NCBI RefSeq assembly: GCF_000308875.1
Contig: NZ_BAGL01000055.1
Location: 271,689-335,688, forward strand
DNA: 64,000 nt
Source: Nocardia transvalensis NBRC 15921
GTDB lineage: Bacteria; Actinomycetota; Actinomycetes; Mycobacteriales; Mycobacteriaceae
Direction: 5' to 3'
A model generated the notes under the pieces. The model was given only the letters and a program-made list of their open reading frames with translations, did not search any database and was not told the origin of the DNA. Below, piece by piece: positions 39,594 to 48,653 of the stretch (position 1 is its first letter; the number at the start of each line of letters is the position of its first letter). The translations under genes were made by a program, and so were the position numbers.

Positions 39594-41375
39594 TCACTCG
39601 ACCGGGTTGCCGTCCTCGTCCAGGACCACGTCCAGGCCGGCCTCCTTGCGCTGCTGCGCGGTGATCGCGGCCGGGGCGTCGGTGAGCGGGTCGACACCGC
39701 CGCCGGACTTCGGGAAGGCGATGACGTCGCGGATCGAGTCGACGCCCGCGAGCAGCGCGGTGATGCGGTCCCAGCCGAACGCGATGCCGCCGTGCGGCGG
39801 GGCGCCGAAGGCGAAGGCGTCGAGCAGGAAGCCGAACTTCTCCTGGGCCTCGTCGTGGCCGATGCCCATCACGTCGAACACCCGCTCCTGCACGTCGCGG
39901 CGGTGGATGCGGATGCTGCCGCCGCCGATTTCGTGCCCGTTGCAGACGATGTCGTAGGCATAGGCCAGCGCCGCGCCCGGATCGGTGTCGAAGGTGTCCA
40001 TCGACTCCGGCTTGGGCGAGGTGAACGCGTGGTGGACCGCGGTCCAGGCCGAATGGCCCAGGGCCACATCGCCGCTCGCGGTGGCGTCGGCGGCCGGCTC
40101 GAACATCGGCGCGTCCACGATCCACACGAAGGCCCACGCGCTCTCGTCGATCAGGCCGCACTTGCGCGCGATCTCGCCACGCGCCGCGCCCAGCAGGGCT
40201 CGCTGCGCCCGCGGCTCGCCCGCCGCGAAGAACACGCAGTCCCCCGGCTCGGCGCCGACGTGCTTGGCCAGGCCCTCGCGCTCGGCCTCGCTGAGGTTCT
40301 TCGCGACCGGGCCGCCGAGCGTGCCGTCCTCGCCGACCAGGACGTAGGCCAGGCCCCGGGCGCCGCGCTGCTTGGCCCAGTCCTGCCAGGCGTCGAGCTG
40401 CCGCCGCGGCTGGCTCGCGCCGCCGGGCATCACGACCGCGCCCACGTACGGCGCCTGGAACACGCGGAACGGCGTATCGGCGAAGTACTCCGCGCATTCG
40501 GTGATCTCGATGCCGAAGCGCAGGTCCGGCTTGTCCGAGCCGTAGCGGCGCATGGCCTCGGCGTAGGTCATGTGCGGGATCGGCGTGGTGATGTCGTGGC
40601 CGATCAGCTTCCACAGGGCGACCAGGATGTCCTCGGCCAGCAGGATGACATCCTCCTGGGTCACGAAGCTCATCTCGATGTCGAGCTGGGTGAATTCGGG
40701 CTGGCGGTCGGCGCGGAAGTCCTCGTCGCGGTAGCAGCGCGCGATCTGGTAGTACCGCTCCACGCCCGACACCATCAGCAGCTGCTTGAACAGCTGCGGG
40801 CTCTGCGGCAGCGCGTAGAACTTGCCGGGCTGCAGGCGGGCGGGCACCAGGAAGTCGCGCGCGCCCTCCGGGGTGGACCGGGTCATGGTCGGGGTCTCGA
40901 CCTCGACGAACGCGTGGTGCTCCAGCACCTCGCGGGCCGCGGCGTTGGCCTTGGACCGCAGCCGGATCGCGTGCGCCGGGCCCTCGCGGCGCAGGTCCAG
41001 GTAGCGGTACTTGAGCCGGGTCTCCTCGCCGGGCTGCTCGTCGAGCTGGAACGGCAGCGGCGCGGACTCGTTGAGTACCACCAGCTCGCTCACGTTGACC
41101 TCGACCGCGCCGGTCGGCAGGTTCGGGTTCTCACTGCCGTCGGGCCGCTGCTCGATCACGCCGGTGATCTGGAGGCAGTACTCGGCCCGCAGCCGGTGCG
41201 CCTGCTCGGCCGCGGCGCCCTCTCGGAACACCACCTGGGCGACGCCCGAGGCGTCACGCAGATCGATGAAGATCACGCCACCGTGGTCTCGCCGCCGGGC
41301 CACCCAACCGGTGAGGGTGACGGTCAGACCGGCGTGCTCGCTTCGCAGCGAGCCGGCCAAGTGGGTGCGCAGCAC
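39594..41375 (-). CDS. aspS: Aspartate--tRNA(Asp/Asn) ligase
   Basis: 593 residues from GTG at 41375 with AAAGGA upstream; a longer frame exists but homology starts at VLRTHLAGSLR. OB-fold anticodon domain (GWVARRRDHGGVIFIDLRD), class II motif 2 (RYYQIARCYRDEDFRADRQ), the bacterial GAD insertion and motif 3 (GIAFGWDRITALLAG). Mycobacteriales forms are often non-discriminating, charging tRNA-Asn too; this cannot be told from the sequence here. Confidence 0.96.
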   Translation of the reverse strand: MLRTHLAGSLRSEHAGLTVTLTGWVARRRDHGGVIFIDLRDASGVAQVVFREGAAAEQAHRLRAEYCLQITGVIEQRPDGSENPNLPTGAVEVNVSELVVLNESAPLPFQLDEQPGEETRLKYRYLDLRREGPAHAIRLRSKANAAAREVLEHHAFVEVETPTMTRSTPEGARDFLVPARLQPGKFYALPQSPQLFKQLLMVSGVERYYQIARCYRDEDFRADRQPEFTQLDIEMSFVTQEDVILLAEDILVALWKLIGHDITTPIPHMTYAEAMRRYGSDKPDLRFGIEITECAEYFADTPFRVFQAPYVGAVVMPGGASQPRRQLDAWQDWAKQRGARGLAYVLVGEDGTLGGPVAKNLSEAEREGLAKHVGAEPGDCVFFAAGEPRAQRALLGAARGEIARKCGLIDESAWAFVWIVDAPMFEPAADATASGDVALGHSAWTAVHHAFTSPKPESMDTFDTDPGAALAYAYDIVCNGHEIGGGSIRIHRRDVQERVFDVMGIGHDEAQEKFGFLLDAFAFGAPPHGGIAFGWDRITALLAGVDSIRDVIAFPKSGGGVDPLTDAPAAITAQQRKEAGLDVVLDEDGNPVE

Positions 41376-41538
41376 GGGATTCCTTTCGACGGCTCGATGC
41401 ACCGGCGCGTGGTGACCAGGTGCAAGCCCATCGTAGTGAGACACGTCGGGTGACCGGAAACCGATATCCGCGCCGCCGTGTCAAGCTTGTCACCGCGAGC
41501 GGCGACACTGAGCGGACACAGCGCGAGAGGCGACGAGG

Positions 41539-42456
41539 ATGACCTTCAACGAAGGTATGCAGATCGATCCGGATCGGGTTTCCTCCGGCGGGCCGGGGAT
41601 GGGCGGAAAGCTCGCCCTCGGCGGCGGGGCGGGCGGCATCGTGGTGCTGGTGCTGGCACTGTTGTTCGGCGGCGATCCCGGATCGCTGCTCGGGCAGTTC
41701 ACCGGGGCCGGGGGCGATTCCTCGCAGCAGGGCACGGCCAAGACGCCCGCGCACTGCAAGACCGGCGCCGACGCCAACAAGTACGTCGACTGCCGGGTCG
41801 TGCTCACCGCGCAGAGCCTCGACGCGGTGTGGGGTACGCAGTTGCCGCAGCAGACCCGCCGCAAGTACTCGCCGCCGAAGGTGACGCTGTTCTCCGGATC
41901 GGTCAACACCCGTTGCGGGCAGGCGACCAGCGCGGTCGGCCCGTTCTACTGCCCCGCCGACCGCACCGCCTACTTCGACACCAGCTTCTTCCAGGAACTG
42001 GTCGACAAGTTCGGGTCCAGCGGCGGTCCGCTGGCCCAGGAGTACGTGGTCGCGCACGAGGTCGGCCACCACATCCAGAACCTGCTCGGCGATTCCGGTC
42101 GCGCGCAACGGGATCCGAAGGGCCCCGAATCCGGATCGGTGCGCCTGGAGTTGCAGGCCGACTGCTACGCCGGGCTGTGGGCCCACTTCGCCGACAAGCA
42201 GCCCGCCCCCGGCAGCGACCAGCCCTTCCTGAAGCCGCTGACCGACAAGGACATTCGCGACGCCCTGTCCGCCGCGGCCGCCGTCGGCGACGACCGCATC
42301 CAGAAGGCCTCCACCGGCCGCGTCAACCCTGAGGGCTGGACCCACGGCTCCTCCGACGAGCGCCAGAAGTGGTTCCTCAGCGGCTACCGCTCCGGCCAGG
42401 TCCAAGCCTGCGACACCTTCTCCGCCACCGACCTGAACAACCCACCCGTGCGGTAA
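41539..42456 (+). CDS. Membrane-anchored zinc metallopeptidase (YpfJ family)
   Basis: 305 residues. Cytoplasmic N-terminus, one membrane segment (about 28-44), then an extracytoplasmic metallopeptidase with HEVGHH (His173, Glu174, His177) and a glutamate ligand in LELQADCYAGLWAH (about 200). Four cysteines in the ectodomain (HCKTG, VDCRV, TRCGQ, FYCPA) suggest disulfides. Substrate unknown. Divergent from aspS; the 163-bp gap holds both promoters. Confidence 0.88.
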   Translation: MTFNEGMQIDPDRVSSGGPGMGGKLALGGGAGGIVVLVLALLFGGDPGSLLGQFTGAGGDSSQQGTAKTPAHCKTGADANKYVDCRVVLTAQSLDAVWGTQLPQQTRRKYSPPKVTLFSGSVNTRCGQATSAVGPFYCPADRTAYFDTSFFQELVDKFGSSGGPLAQEYVVAHEVGHHIQNLLGDSGRAQRDPKGPESGSVRLELQADCYAGLWAHFADKQPAPGSDQPFLKPLTDKDIRDALSAAAAVGDDRIQKASTGRVNPEGWTHGSSDERQKWFLSGYRSGQVQACDTFSATDLNNPPVR

Positions 42457-42486
42457 ACGAAGGCGCGTCCCCGGTGTCATCATCAT

Positions 42487-42572
42487 CACCACCCGCTGCT
42501 CCAGCGACACCACCACCCGCTGCTCCAGCGACACCACCACCCGCTGCTCCGGCGACATCACCACCCGTTGTC
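42487..42572. repeat. 24-bp tandem repeat, about 3.6 copies
   Basis: Units begin at 42487, 42511, 42535 and 42559, consensus CACCACCCGCTGCTCC(A/G)GCG + ACAC. It lies between the metallopeptidase stop and the next gene, so it is probably noncoding, though a Pro/Ala frame is open through it. Period divisible by 3. Confidence 0.85.
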
Positions 42573-42685
42573 CCGGCATGCTTTCGGCCGGGACCTCTCT
42601 GGCGCGCCACCACACAATTCGGCCGCCGCTCGTCCACAATCACGGGCGGCGGTGACGGTCCCGCCGGTTGAGGAGGATGGATTTC

Positions 42686-43222
42686 ATGCGAAGGCTCTCT
42701 GCGGCATGGCGTTTCGGGCGGGTACACGCGGCCGTAGCCGGTGTGGTCCTGGGCACCGCGCTGGTGACCGGCGGTACGGCCGCCGCCGACGAAACGCCCG
42801 CACCGCCGGTGTCGCTGACGCTCACCACGATTCCGGCGGGATGGCAGGTCCGCACCGACCTCGCGCCGACGCTCGAGGTCCAGCAGGACGGCCGCGCGGT
42901 CTCGAGCCCCGACGCGGCCTCCCCCGACCGCAAGGCCGATACCGCCCCCAAGAAAGTGAACGGCCACGTCGCCCCGGACGTCCTGGCCTGGGCACAGGGC
43001 GAGGCGCGGACCCTGGCCGACACCGATATGGGCATGCCGGGCAACGCCGACGGCAGCAGCACCGCCCTCGACCTCCTCGGCCCCGCCCCCGACCAGGACC
43101 TGCACCTGATCGTCTACGCCCCCGACTCCGCCGACGGCCTCTCCGACGACCAGAAGTCGAACCGCACCCGCTTCACCGCCCTGTGCAAGAAGCTCGTCGA
43201 CTCCTTCGTCCAGGACCGCTGA
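42686..43222 (+). CDS. Secreted hypothetical protein
   Basis: 178 residues from ATG at 42686, nine bases after GAGGAGG (upstream ATGs at 42668 and 42677 sit on the RBS). Signal peptide with RR near the start (MRRLSAAWRFGR), a hydrophobic core AAVAGVVLGTALVTGG and cleavage after TAAA. The mature part is acidic with TTIPAGWQVRTDLAP and a C-terminal helix FTALCKKLVDSFVQ; one cysteine. No family recognised. Nine bp before the convergent korB stop. Confidence 0.72.
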   Translation: MRRLSAAWRFGRVHAAVAGVVLGTALVTGGTAAADETPAPPVSLTLTTIPAGWQVRTDLAPTLEVQQDGRAVSSPDAASPDRKADTAPKKVNGHVAPDVLAWAQGEARTLADTDMGMPGNADGSSTALDLLGPAPDQDLHLIVYAPDSADGLSDDQKSNRTRFTALCKKLVDSFVQDR

Positions 43223-43231
43223 GAGTTCCGC

Positions 43232-44311
43232 CTAGCCGACGGTCCAGGTCTCCTTGCCGGTGAGCAGTTCCTGCAGGGAGTTCTCCTGGACGGGTTTGCG
43301 TTCGCGGGCCGTGGCCAGCTGGGTGCGGACGCCGTCGTCGTAGGTGGGACGGGCGACGCTGCGGAAGATGCCGATCGGGACGTGGGAGAGGTCCTGGGAG
43401 GACAGGCGCGACAGGGCGTAGGCGTATTCGGGATCGTCGGTGTAGGCGTCGTGCACGACGATCTCCGACTCGGCGACCGTCTCGGCGCGGGCCACCGCCA
43501 GGCCGAAACCGCTGCGCACGACGGCGAATTCGCCCTCGGCGCCGAAGCGGATCGGCTGCCCGTGCCGCAACGGGATCAGATGCGAATCGGCGTTCTCCCG
43601 GCGCAGGGCGTCGAACGAGCCGTCGTTGAAGATCGGGCAGTCCTGCAGGATCTCCACGAACGAGGTGCCGCGATGCTCGGCCGCGGCGCGCAGCACCTCG
43701 GTGAGCCCGGCGCGGTCGGAATCCATCGCCCGCGCCGCGAACGTCGCCTCGGCGCCCAGCGCCACCGACAGGGTGTTGAACGGATGGTCCACCGAGCCCA
43801 TGGGCGTGGACTTGGTGACCTTGCCGCTCTCCGACGTCGGCGAGTACTGGCCCTTGGTGAGACCGTAGATCCGGTTGTTGAACAGCAGGATCGTCATGTT
43901 CACATTGCGGCGCAGCGCGTGGATGAGGTGGTTGCCGCCGATGGACAGCGCGTCACCGTCACCCGTCACCACCCAGACCGACAGGTCGGGCCTGGTCACG
44001 GCCAGCCCGGTGGCGATGGCGGGCGCGCGGCCGTGGATCGAATGGATCCCGTAGGCGTCCAGGTAGTACGGGAACCGGCTGGAGCAGCCGATCCCCGAGA
44101 CGAACATCAGATTCTCCCGCCGCAGCCCCAGCTCGGCCAGGAATCCGCGCACGGTCGCGAGGATGACGTAGTCGCCGCAGCCGGGGCACCAGCGCACCTC
44201 CTGATCGGAGGTGTAGTCCTTGGCCTTCTGCGGCCCGTCGGCGCCCGGCACGCCGGACAGCCCGGTCAGGCCGAGATCTGTTCCGGCGAGCGAGGTTTCG
44301 ATGATGGTCAT
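43232..44311 (-). CDS. korB: 2-oxoglutarate:ferredoxin oxidoreductase beta subunit
   Basis: 359 residues from ATG at 44311. Binds thiamine diphosphate and a [4Fe-4S] cluster: RWCPGCGDYVIL (about 41-52), IGCSSRFPYYL, and the ThDP motif VTGDGDALSIGGNHLIH. With KorA it oxidises 2-oxoglutarate to succinyl-CoA and passes electrons to ferredoxin, an oxygen-tolerant alternative to the 2-oxoglutarate dehydrogenase in Mycobacteriales. The start overlaps the korA stop (TGATG). No ferredoxin gene is adjacent. Confidence 0.95.
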   Translation of the reverse strand: MTIIETSLAGTDLGLTGLSGVPGADGPQKAKDYTSDQEVRWCPGCGDYVILATVRGFLAELGLRRENLMFVSGIGCSSRFPYYLDAYGIHSIHGRAPAIATGLAVTRPDLSVWVVTGDGDALSIGGNHLIHALRRNVNMTILLFNNRIYGLTKGQYSPTSESGKVTKSTPMGSVDHPFNTLSVALGAEATFAARAMDSDRAGLTEVLRAAAEHRGTSFVEILQDCPIFNDGSFDALRRENADSHLIPLRHGQPIRFGAEGEFAVVRSGFGLAVARAETVAESEIVVHDAYTDDPEYAYALSRLSSQDLSHVPIGIFRSVARPTYDDGVRTQLATARERKPVQENSLQELLTGKETWTVG

Positions 44312-46275
44312 CACTTGCCCCCTGTGGTGCGGTACGTGGCCCGCGCCCGCGCGGCGAAGGCCTTGTCGTGTTCCATTTCCGCGATGGAGCCGTCGAGCGC
44401 GGCGTCGATGACGCCCACGAGTTCCTGTGCCGAGAAGGCGGTGCCCGCGACCTTGGTCCAGGGCTGCACATCCACCAGATAGCGGGCCCGCAGCAGGGTC
44501 GCCAGCTGGCCGCCGTTCATCTCGGGGCACACGACGGTGCGATAACGGCGCAGCACCTCACCGGTGTTGGCGGGCAACGGATTCAGATGCCGCAGATGCG
44601 CCTGCGCGACCGGAACGCCGCGGCGCCGGGCGCGCCGGCACGCCTCCCCGATGGGCCCGTAGGAACTCCCCCACCCGATCAGCAGCAGTTCGGCGCGGCC
44701 GTCAGGGTCGTCGACCTCGAGATCGGGCACCGCGATGCCGTCGATCTTCGCCTGCCGCAACCGGACCATGAGTTCGTGGTTGGCCGGATCGTAGGAGATG
44801 TTGCCGCTGCCGTCGGCCTTCTCCAGGCCGCCGATGCGATGCGCGCGGCCCGCCGTGCCCGGAACCGCCAGCGGGCGCGCGAGCGTTTCCGGATCGCGGG
44901 CGTAGGGCTGGAATTCGCCGTCGCCGCCCTCGGGTTCGAAGGCCGGATCGATCCGCTCCAGCTCGGCCACGGTCGGAATCGCCCACGGCTCCGACCCGTT
45001 GGCGATCGCGCCGTCGGACAGCAGCAGCACCGGGGTGCGGTAGGTGAGCGCGATGCGCGCGGCGTCCACCGCCGCCGCGAAACAGTCCGCCGGGGAGCGC
45101 GGCGCGAGCACCGCCACCGGCGATTCGCCGTTGCGGCCGTACAGCGCCTGCAGCAGATCGGCCTGTTCGGTCTTGGTCGGCAGTCCGGTCGAGGGCCCGC
45201 CGCGCTGCACGTCGACGATCAGCAGCGGCAGTTCGGTCATCACGGCCAGGCCGATGGACTCGCTCTTCAGCGCCAGGCCCGGGCCCGAGGTGCTGGTGAC
45301 GCCGAGGGATCCGCCGAGCGAGGCGCCCAGGGCCGCGCCGATTCCCGCGATCTCGTCCTCGGCCTGGAAGGTCGCGACACCGAAGTTCTTGTGCTTGCTC
45401 AGCTCGTGCAGGATGTCCGAGGCCGGGGTGATCGGATAGGTGCCGAGGAATACCTGCAGGCCCGCCAGCTGCCCCGCGGCGACCAGACCGTAGGCCAGCG
45501 CCGTATTGCCGGTGATCTGGCGGTAGGTGCCCGGCGGGAGCGTCGCGGGAGCGACCTCGTAGGTGGTGGCGAAGGCCTCGGTCGTCTCGCCGTAGTTCCA
45601 GCCCGCGCGGAACGCGAGGATGTTCGCCTCGGCGATATCGGGTTTCGCGGCGAACTTCTCCCGCATGAACTGCTCGGTCCCGCCGATCGGCCGCCCGTAC
45701 ATCCACGACAGCAGGCCCAGCGCGAACATGTTCTTCGCGCGCTGCGCGTCCTTCTTGCCGATACCCGTCGGCTCGGTGGCGGTCAGCGTCAGCGACGTCA
45801 TCGGGACGCGGTGCACGACGAAATCCGACAGCGTGTCGTCGGCGAGCGGGTCGGCGGCGTAGCCGACCTTCGCGAGCGTGCGCTTGGTGAATTCGTCGGT
45901 GTTGACGATGAGGGTGGCCCCGCGCGCCAGATCCTCGAGATTGGCCTTCAGCGCGGCCGGATTCATCGCGACCAGCACATCGGGCTGGTCGCCGGCGGTG
46001 AGGATGTCGTAGTCGGCGATCTGGATCTGGAACGACGAGACGCCGGGCAGCGTGCCCTGGGGCGCCCGGATCTCGGCCGGGAAGTTCGGCATGGTCGCCA
46101 GGTCGTTGCCGAAGGCGGCCGCCTCGTGGGTGAAACGGTCGCCGGTCAGCTGCATACCGTCGCCGGAATCGCCGGCGAAACGTATGACGACCTTCTCGAT
46201 CCGCTCGGACGCGGCACTCGCCCGCGCGGCGGATTCGCCTGCGGCAGTGTCACTTCGACGCGTTACGTCAGCCAT
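44311..46275 (-). CDS. korA: 2-oxoglutarate:ferredoxin oxidoreductase alpha subunit
   Basis: 654 residues. Fused gamma and alpha domains: an N-terminal gamma part (VVIRFAGDSGDGMQLTGDRFTHEAA, then PNFPAEIRAPQGT) and a C-terminal pyrimidine-binding alpha part beginning near TGNTALAYGLVAAGQLAG, with GTYPITPASDILHELSKH and FQAEDEIAGIGAALGASLGG. The first ~25 residues are a poorly ordered Ala/Ser extension. First gene of the korAB pair. Confidence 0.95.
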   Translation of the reverse strand: MADVTRRSDTAAGESAARASAASERIEKVVIRFAGDSGDGMQLTGDRFTHEAAAFGNDLATMPNFPAEIRAPQGTLPGVSSFQIQIADYDILTAGDQPDVLVAMNPAALKANLEDLARGATLIVNTDEFTKRTLAKVGYAADPLADDTLSDFVVHRVPMTSLTLTATEPTGIGKKDAQRAKNMFALGLLSWMYGRPIGGTEQFMREKFAAKPDIAEANILAFRAGWNYGETTEAFATTYEVAPATLPPGTYRQITGNTALAYGLVAAGQLAGLQVFLGTYPITPASDILHELSKHKNFGVATFQAEDEIAGIGAALGASLGGSLGVTSTSGPGLALKSESIGLAVMTELPLLIVDVQRGGPSTGLPTKTEQADLLQALYGRNGESPVAVLAPRSPADCFAAAVDAARIALTYRTPVLLLSDGAIANGSEPWAIPTVAELERIDPAFEPEGGDGEFQPYARDPETLARPLAVPGTAGRAHRIGGLEKADGSGNISYDPANHELMVRLRQAKIDGIAVPDLEVDDPDGRAELLLIGWGSSYGPIGEACRRARRRGVPVAQAHLRHLNPLPANTGEVLRRYRTVVCPEMNGGQLATLLRARYLVDVQPWTKVAGTAFSAQELVGVIDAALDGSIAEMEHDKAFAARARATYRTTGGK

Positions 46276-46394
46276 GCGCCTGCATCACTTCCTCGTCGGG
46301 ATGAGGTACCACTCGCCAAGTTACTCCCCCGCACCCCGGACACACCCGGGTTATGTGCGGTCCAACAGGATTGAGCAGAACAGCCGGTACTGCG

Positions 46395-47420
46395 TCAGGC
46401 GAACAGCGCCAGCTGCGGATCGGGCTCCCGCGGGCGGTCGTCCGGCCCCCGCCGGGGTGGTACGTCCGCCGGCCGGTCGCGGTTCAACCCGTGCCGCGCC
46501 AGCAGCGGCTCGACCCGGCCACGCAGCCACGCCGAATACTCCGGTGTGACGTACGCCCCACGACCGTACAGCTGCCGGTAGCGGCGCAGCAGCGCCGGGT
46601 GGTGGGTGGCCAGCCATTCCAGGAACCAGCCGCGGGTACTGCCGCGCAGATGCATGGGAAACGCCACCGCGCTGGCCGCTCCGGACGCCGCGATCTCGCC
46701 GAACAACGCGTCCAGATGCGCGCGGCCGTCCGTGAGGCAGGGAATCACCGGCGCGACCATGACGTGCACCGCGAAACCGGCCTCGGCCAGCGCGCGCACC
46801 AGATCGAGCCGGGCGCGCGGCGAGGGCGTTCCCGATTCCAGGCTGCGGTGCAGGTCCTGGTCGAGGATCGCGATGGACAGCGCGAGGCTGACCGGCACGG
46901 CCCCGGCCGCCTGCACCAGCAGCGGCAGATCGCGGCGCAGCAGCGTGCCCTTGGTGAGGATGGAGAACGGCGTACCCGATTCGGCCAGCGCGCCGATGAT
47001 GCCCGGCATCAGCCGGTAGCGCCCCTCGGCGCGCTGGTAGGGGTCGGTATTGGTGCCCAGCGCCACGCCCTCGCGCCGCCACGAGCGCCGATGCACCTCG
47101 CGCCGGAGGACGGCCGCGACATTCGTCTTCACCACGATCTGGGTGTCGAAATCGCGGCCGGCGTCCAGTTCCAGATATTCGTGACTGCCGCGCGCAAAGC
47201 AGTACCGGCAGGCGTGCGAACAGCCGCGCATGGGGTTGATCGTCCAGTCGAACGGCAACCCCGAGCCCGCCGGCATCTTGTTCAGCGCGCTCTTGCACAG
47301 CACCTCGTGGAAGGTGACGCCGTCGAACTCCGGCGTCCGCACGCTGCGCACGAAACCCGCGCGCTCGAGGCCGGGGAGCGCCCCGTCATCGGCGTCGAGG
47401 GTCTGGTTCTGCCACCGCAC
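46395..47420 (-). CDS. Radical SAM protein, Rv2578c family
   Basis: 341 residues from GTG at 47420. The cluster motif CSHACRYCFAR (Cys67, Cys71, Cys74) is the radical SAM CxxxCxxC with the SPL-like context GTNTDPYQ; homologous to the family that includes spore-photoproduct-lyase-like and Rv2578c proteins. C-terminus carries a basic Pro-rich tail ending DPQLALFA, resembling a beta-clamp-type LxLF peptide. A LexA box and a -35/-10 pair lie just upstream, suggesting an SOS role; the substrate is unknown. Confidence 0.85.
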   Translation of the reverse strand: MRWQNQTLDADDGALPGLERAGFVRSVRTPEFDGVTFHEVLCKSALNKMPAGSGLPFDWTINPMRGCSHACRYCFARGSHEYLELDAGRDFDTQIVVKTNVAAVLRREVHRRSWRREGVALGTNTDPYQRAEGRYRLMPGIIGALAESGTPFSILTKGTLLRRDLPLLVQAAGAVPVSLALSIAILDQDLHRSLESGTPSPRARLDLVRALAEAGFAVHVMVAPVIPCLTDGRAHLDALFGEIAASGAASAVAFPMHLRGSTRGWFLEWLATHHPALLRRYRQLYGRGAYVTPEYSAWLRGRVEPLLARHGLNRDRPADVPPRRGPDDRPREPDPQLALFA

Positions 47421-47426
47421 CCCTCC

Positions 47427-47455
47427 AGTCGAACATCTGTTCTAACGACTGTCAA
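47427..47455 (-). promoter_or_regulatory. SOS promoter: LexA box between -35 and -10
   Basis: On the minus strand a consensus -35 TTGACA (47450-47455) is followed after 17 bases by TCGACT (47427-47432). Between them is the box TCGAACATCTGTTCTA (47429-47444, plus-strand reading), one mismatch from TCGAAC-N4-GTTCGA. The predicted start falls on the GTG (47420), so the mRNA would be leaderless, as at the AlkB gene. The -35 overlaps the stop of the upstream gene. Confidence 0.7.
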
Positions 47456-48444
47456 GCGATGCTGCGCGCCTCCGGCCGCAGCGGTTCGCCCTTGTAGAAG
47501 GCGACGAGGTCGCGCAGCGTCTCCTCGGTCGGGCGCGGCCGGTACCCGAGTTCGGTCCGCGCCTTGGCGCCGTCCACCACCGGCGCCGACAGCAGCGCGC
47601 CCATCGCCGCCTTCGAGATGCGGTCGCTGCCGAACAGCTTGGCCGTGGGTTCCAGCACCGGGAGCACCGCGGAGATCACCTTGGGCGGGATCGCGAAGGA
47701 CGGGCCGCGCTTGCCGTTGGCGGCCGCGGCCATCCGGCTCACCTCGAGCATGGTGATCATCGCGCCGGTGAGCAGGTAGTTCTCGCCCGTCCGGCCGCGC
47801 TCGCCCGCCAGGATCAGCCCGGCCGCGACATCGCGCACATCGACCAGATCGAAGCCGCCGCCGATCATCACCGGCACCCGCCCGCGGGCGCAGTCCCACA
47901 GCGTGGTGTTGATCCGGGAGTCCGAGTGATCGACCGGTCCGTACACTCCCGTCGGGTTGCAGATCACCGCGTCCAGCCCCGCGTCGACGACCTTGCGCAG
48001 CTCGATCTCGCCCTGCCACTTGGAGCGGTCGTAGACCGGCAGGCCCGGCTCCACCGACCGCGGCGACCGCTCATCGATCCGGCCACCGCAGGTGTACTGA
48101 TTGAAGGCGTGGATGGAGCTGGCATGCACCATCCGGCGCACCCCGACCGCGCGCGCCGCCTCGGCGACCACCCGCACACCCTCGGTGTTCACCCGCCAGG
48201 CGAGATCGTTGTGGTGCGCCAGCGTGATGACCGCGACCAGGTGGTACACGATCTCGGCGCCGTCGAGGGCCGAGCGCATCGAATCCTGGTCCAGCACATC
48301 GCCGTTCACCCAGGTCACCCCCGGCTCCGGGGCGCCGGTCGGCCGAACCCGATCGATCGCGGTCACCTCGTGACCGCGCGCCACCAGCTGGTGGAGCAGA
48401 TTCGTGCCTAGGAAGCCGGCTGCGCCGGTGACTGCGACCTTCAT
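47452..48444 (-). CDS. NAD-dependent epimerase / 3beta-hydroxysteroid-dehydrogenase-like protein
   Basis: 330 residues from ATG at 48444. Extended short-chain dehydrogenase: NAD motif GAAGFLG (7-13), the VYHLVAVITLAHHND segment, Ser in ASSIHAF and the catalytic YDRSK pair (about 157-161), then a typical C-terminal substrate domain. Two KstR-like boxes lie within 45 bp of the start, which fits a role in sterol or lipid catabolism, although the substrate is unproven. Divergent from the EspC-like gene. Confidence 0.85.
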   Translation of the reverse strand: MKVAVTGAAGFLGTNLLHQLVARGHEVTAIDRVRPTGAPEPGVTWVNGDVLDQDSMRSALDGAEIVYHLVAVITLAHHNDLAWRVNTEGVRVVAEAARAVGVRRMVHASSIHAFNQYTCGGRIDERSPRSVEPGLPVYDRSKWQGEIELRKVVDAGLDAVICNPTGVYGPVDHSDSRINTTLWDCARGRVPVMIGGGFDLVDVRDVAAGLILAGERGRTGENYLLTGAMITMLEVSRMAAAANGKRGPSFAIPPKVISAVLPVLEPTAKLFGSDRISKAAMGALLSAPVVDGAKARTELGYRPRPTEETLRDLVAFYKGEPLRPEARSIA

Positions 48445-48456
48445 GCCACGAGAATA

Positions 48457-48470
48457 TAGAACCCGTTCTA
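48457..48470 (-). promoter_or_regulatory. KstR-type operator 1
   Basis: TAGAACCCGTTCTA matches TnnAACnnGTTnnA exactly, with perfect TAGAAC/GTTCTA arms. It ends 13 bp before the epimerase-like start codon. Confidence 0.65.
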
Positions 48471-48473
48471 ATT

Positions 48474-48487
48474 TGCAACAAGTTCTA
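48474..48487 (-). promoter_or_regulatory. KstR-type operator 2
   Basis: TGCAACAAGTTCTA also fits TnnAACnnGTTnnA. The two boxes are 17 bp apart centre to centre, on nearly opposite helix faces, upstream of the same gene. Confidence 0.6.
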
Positions 48488-48549
48488 GTTTGTTCCGATT
48501 TATTCCTCTCCGGACTCGCGTCGGCTCGAAACACGTCGTGCTGGTCAGT

Positions 48550-48587
48550 TATATTGAGGACCGGTCGTCACCGGCCGTCGGCCGGTG
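48550..48587 (+). promoter_or_regulatory. Putative -10 and leader hairpin of the EspC-like gene
   Basis: TATATT (48550-48555) is a good -10; the -35 is weak. Just downstream CACCGGCC (48569-48576) and GGCCGGTG (48580-48587) form a perfect 8-bp stem with a 3-base loop in the ~95-base leader. It could influence translation or mRNA stability. Confidence 0.45.
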
Positions 48588-48653
48588 GCGGGGCAGGTCA
48601 CGAGCACGACGTTCACGAGAACTGATGATCATGATGATTGGGGGGCAGAGTCG

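Noticed and set aside
42369..42671. Pro/Ala-repeat ORF over the 24-bp repeat
   Set aside because: Overlaps the end of the metallopeptidase gene in another frame, has no RBS, and ends at the start of the next gene; the open frame is explained by a repeat length divisible by 3.
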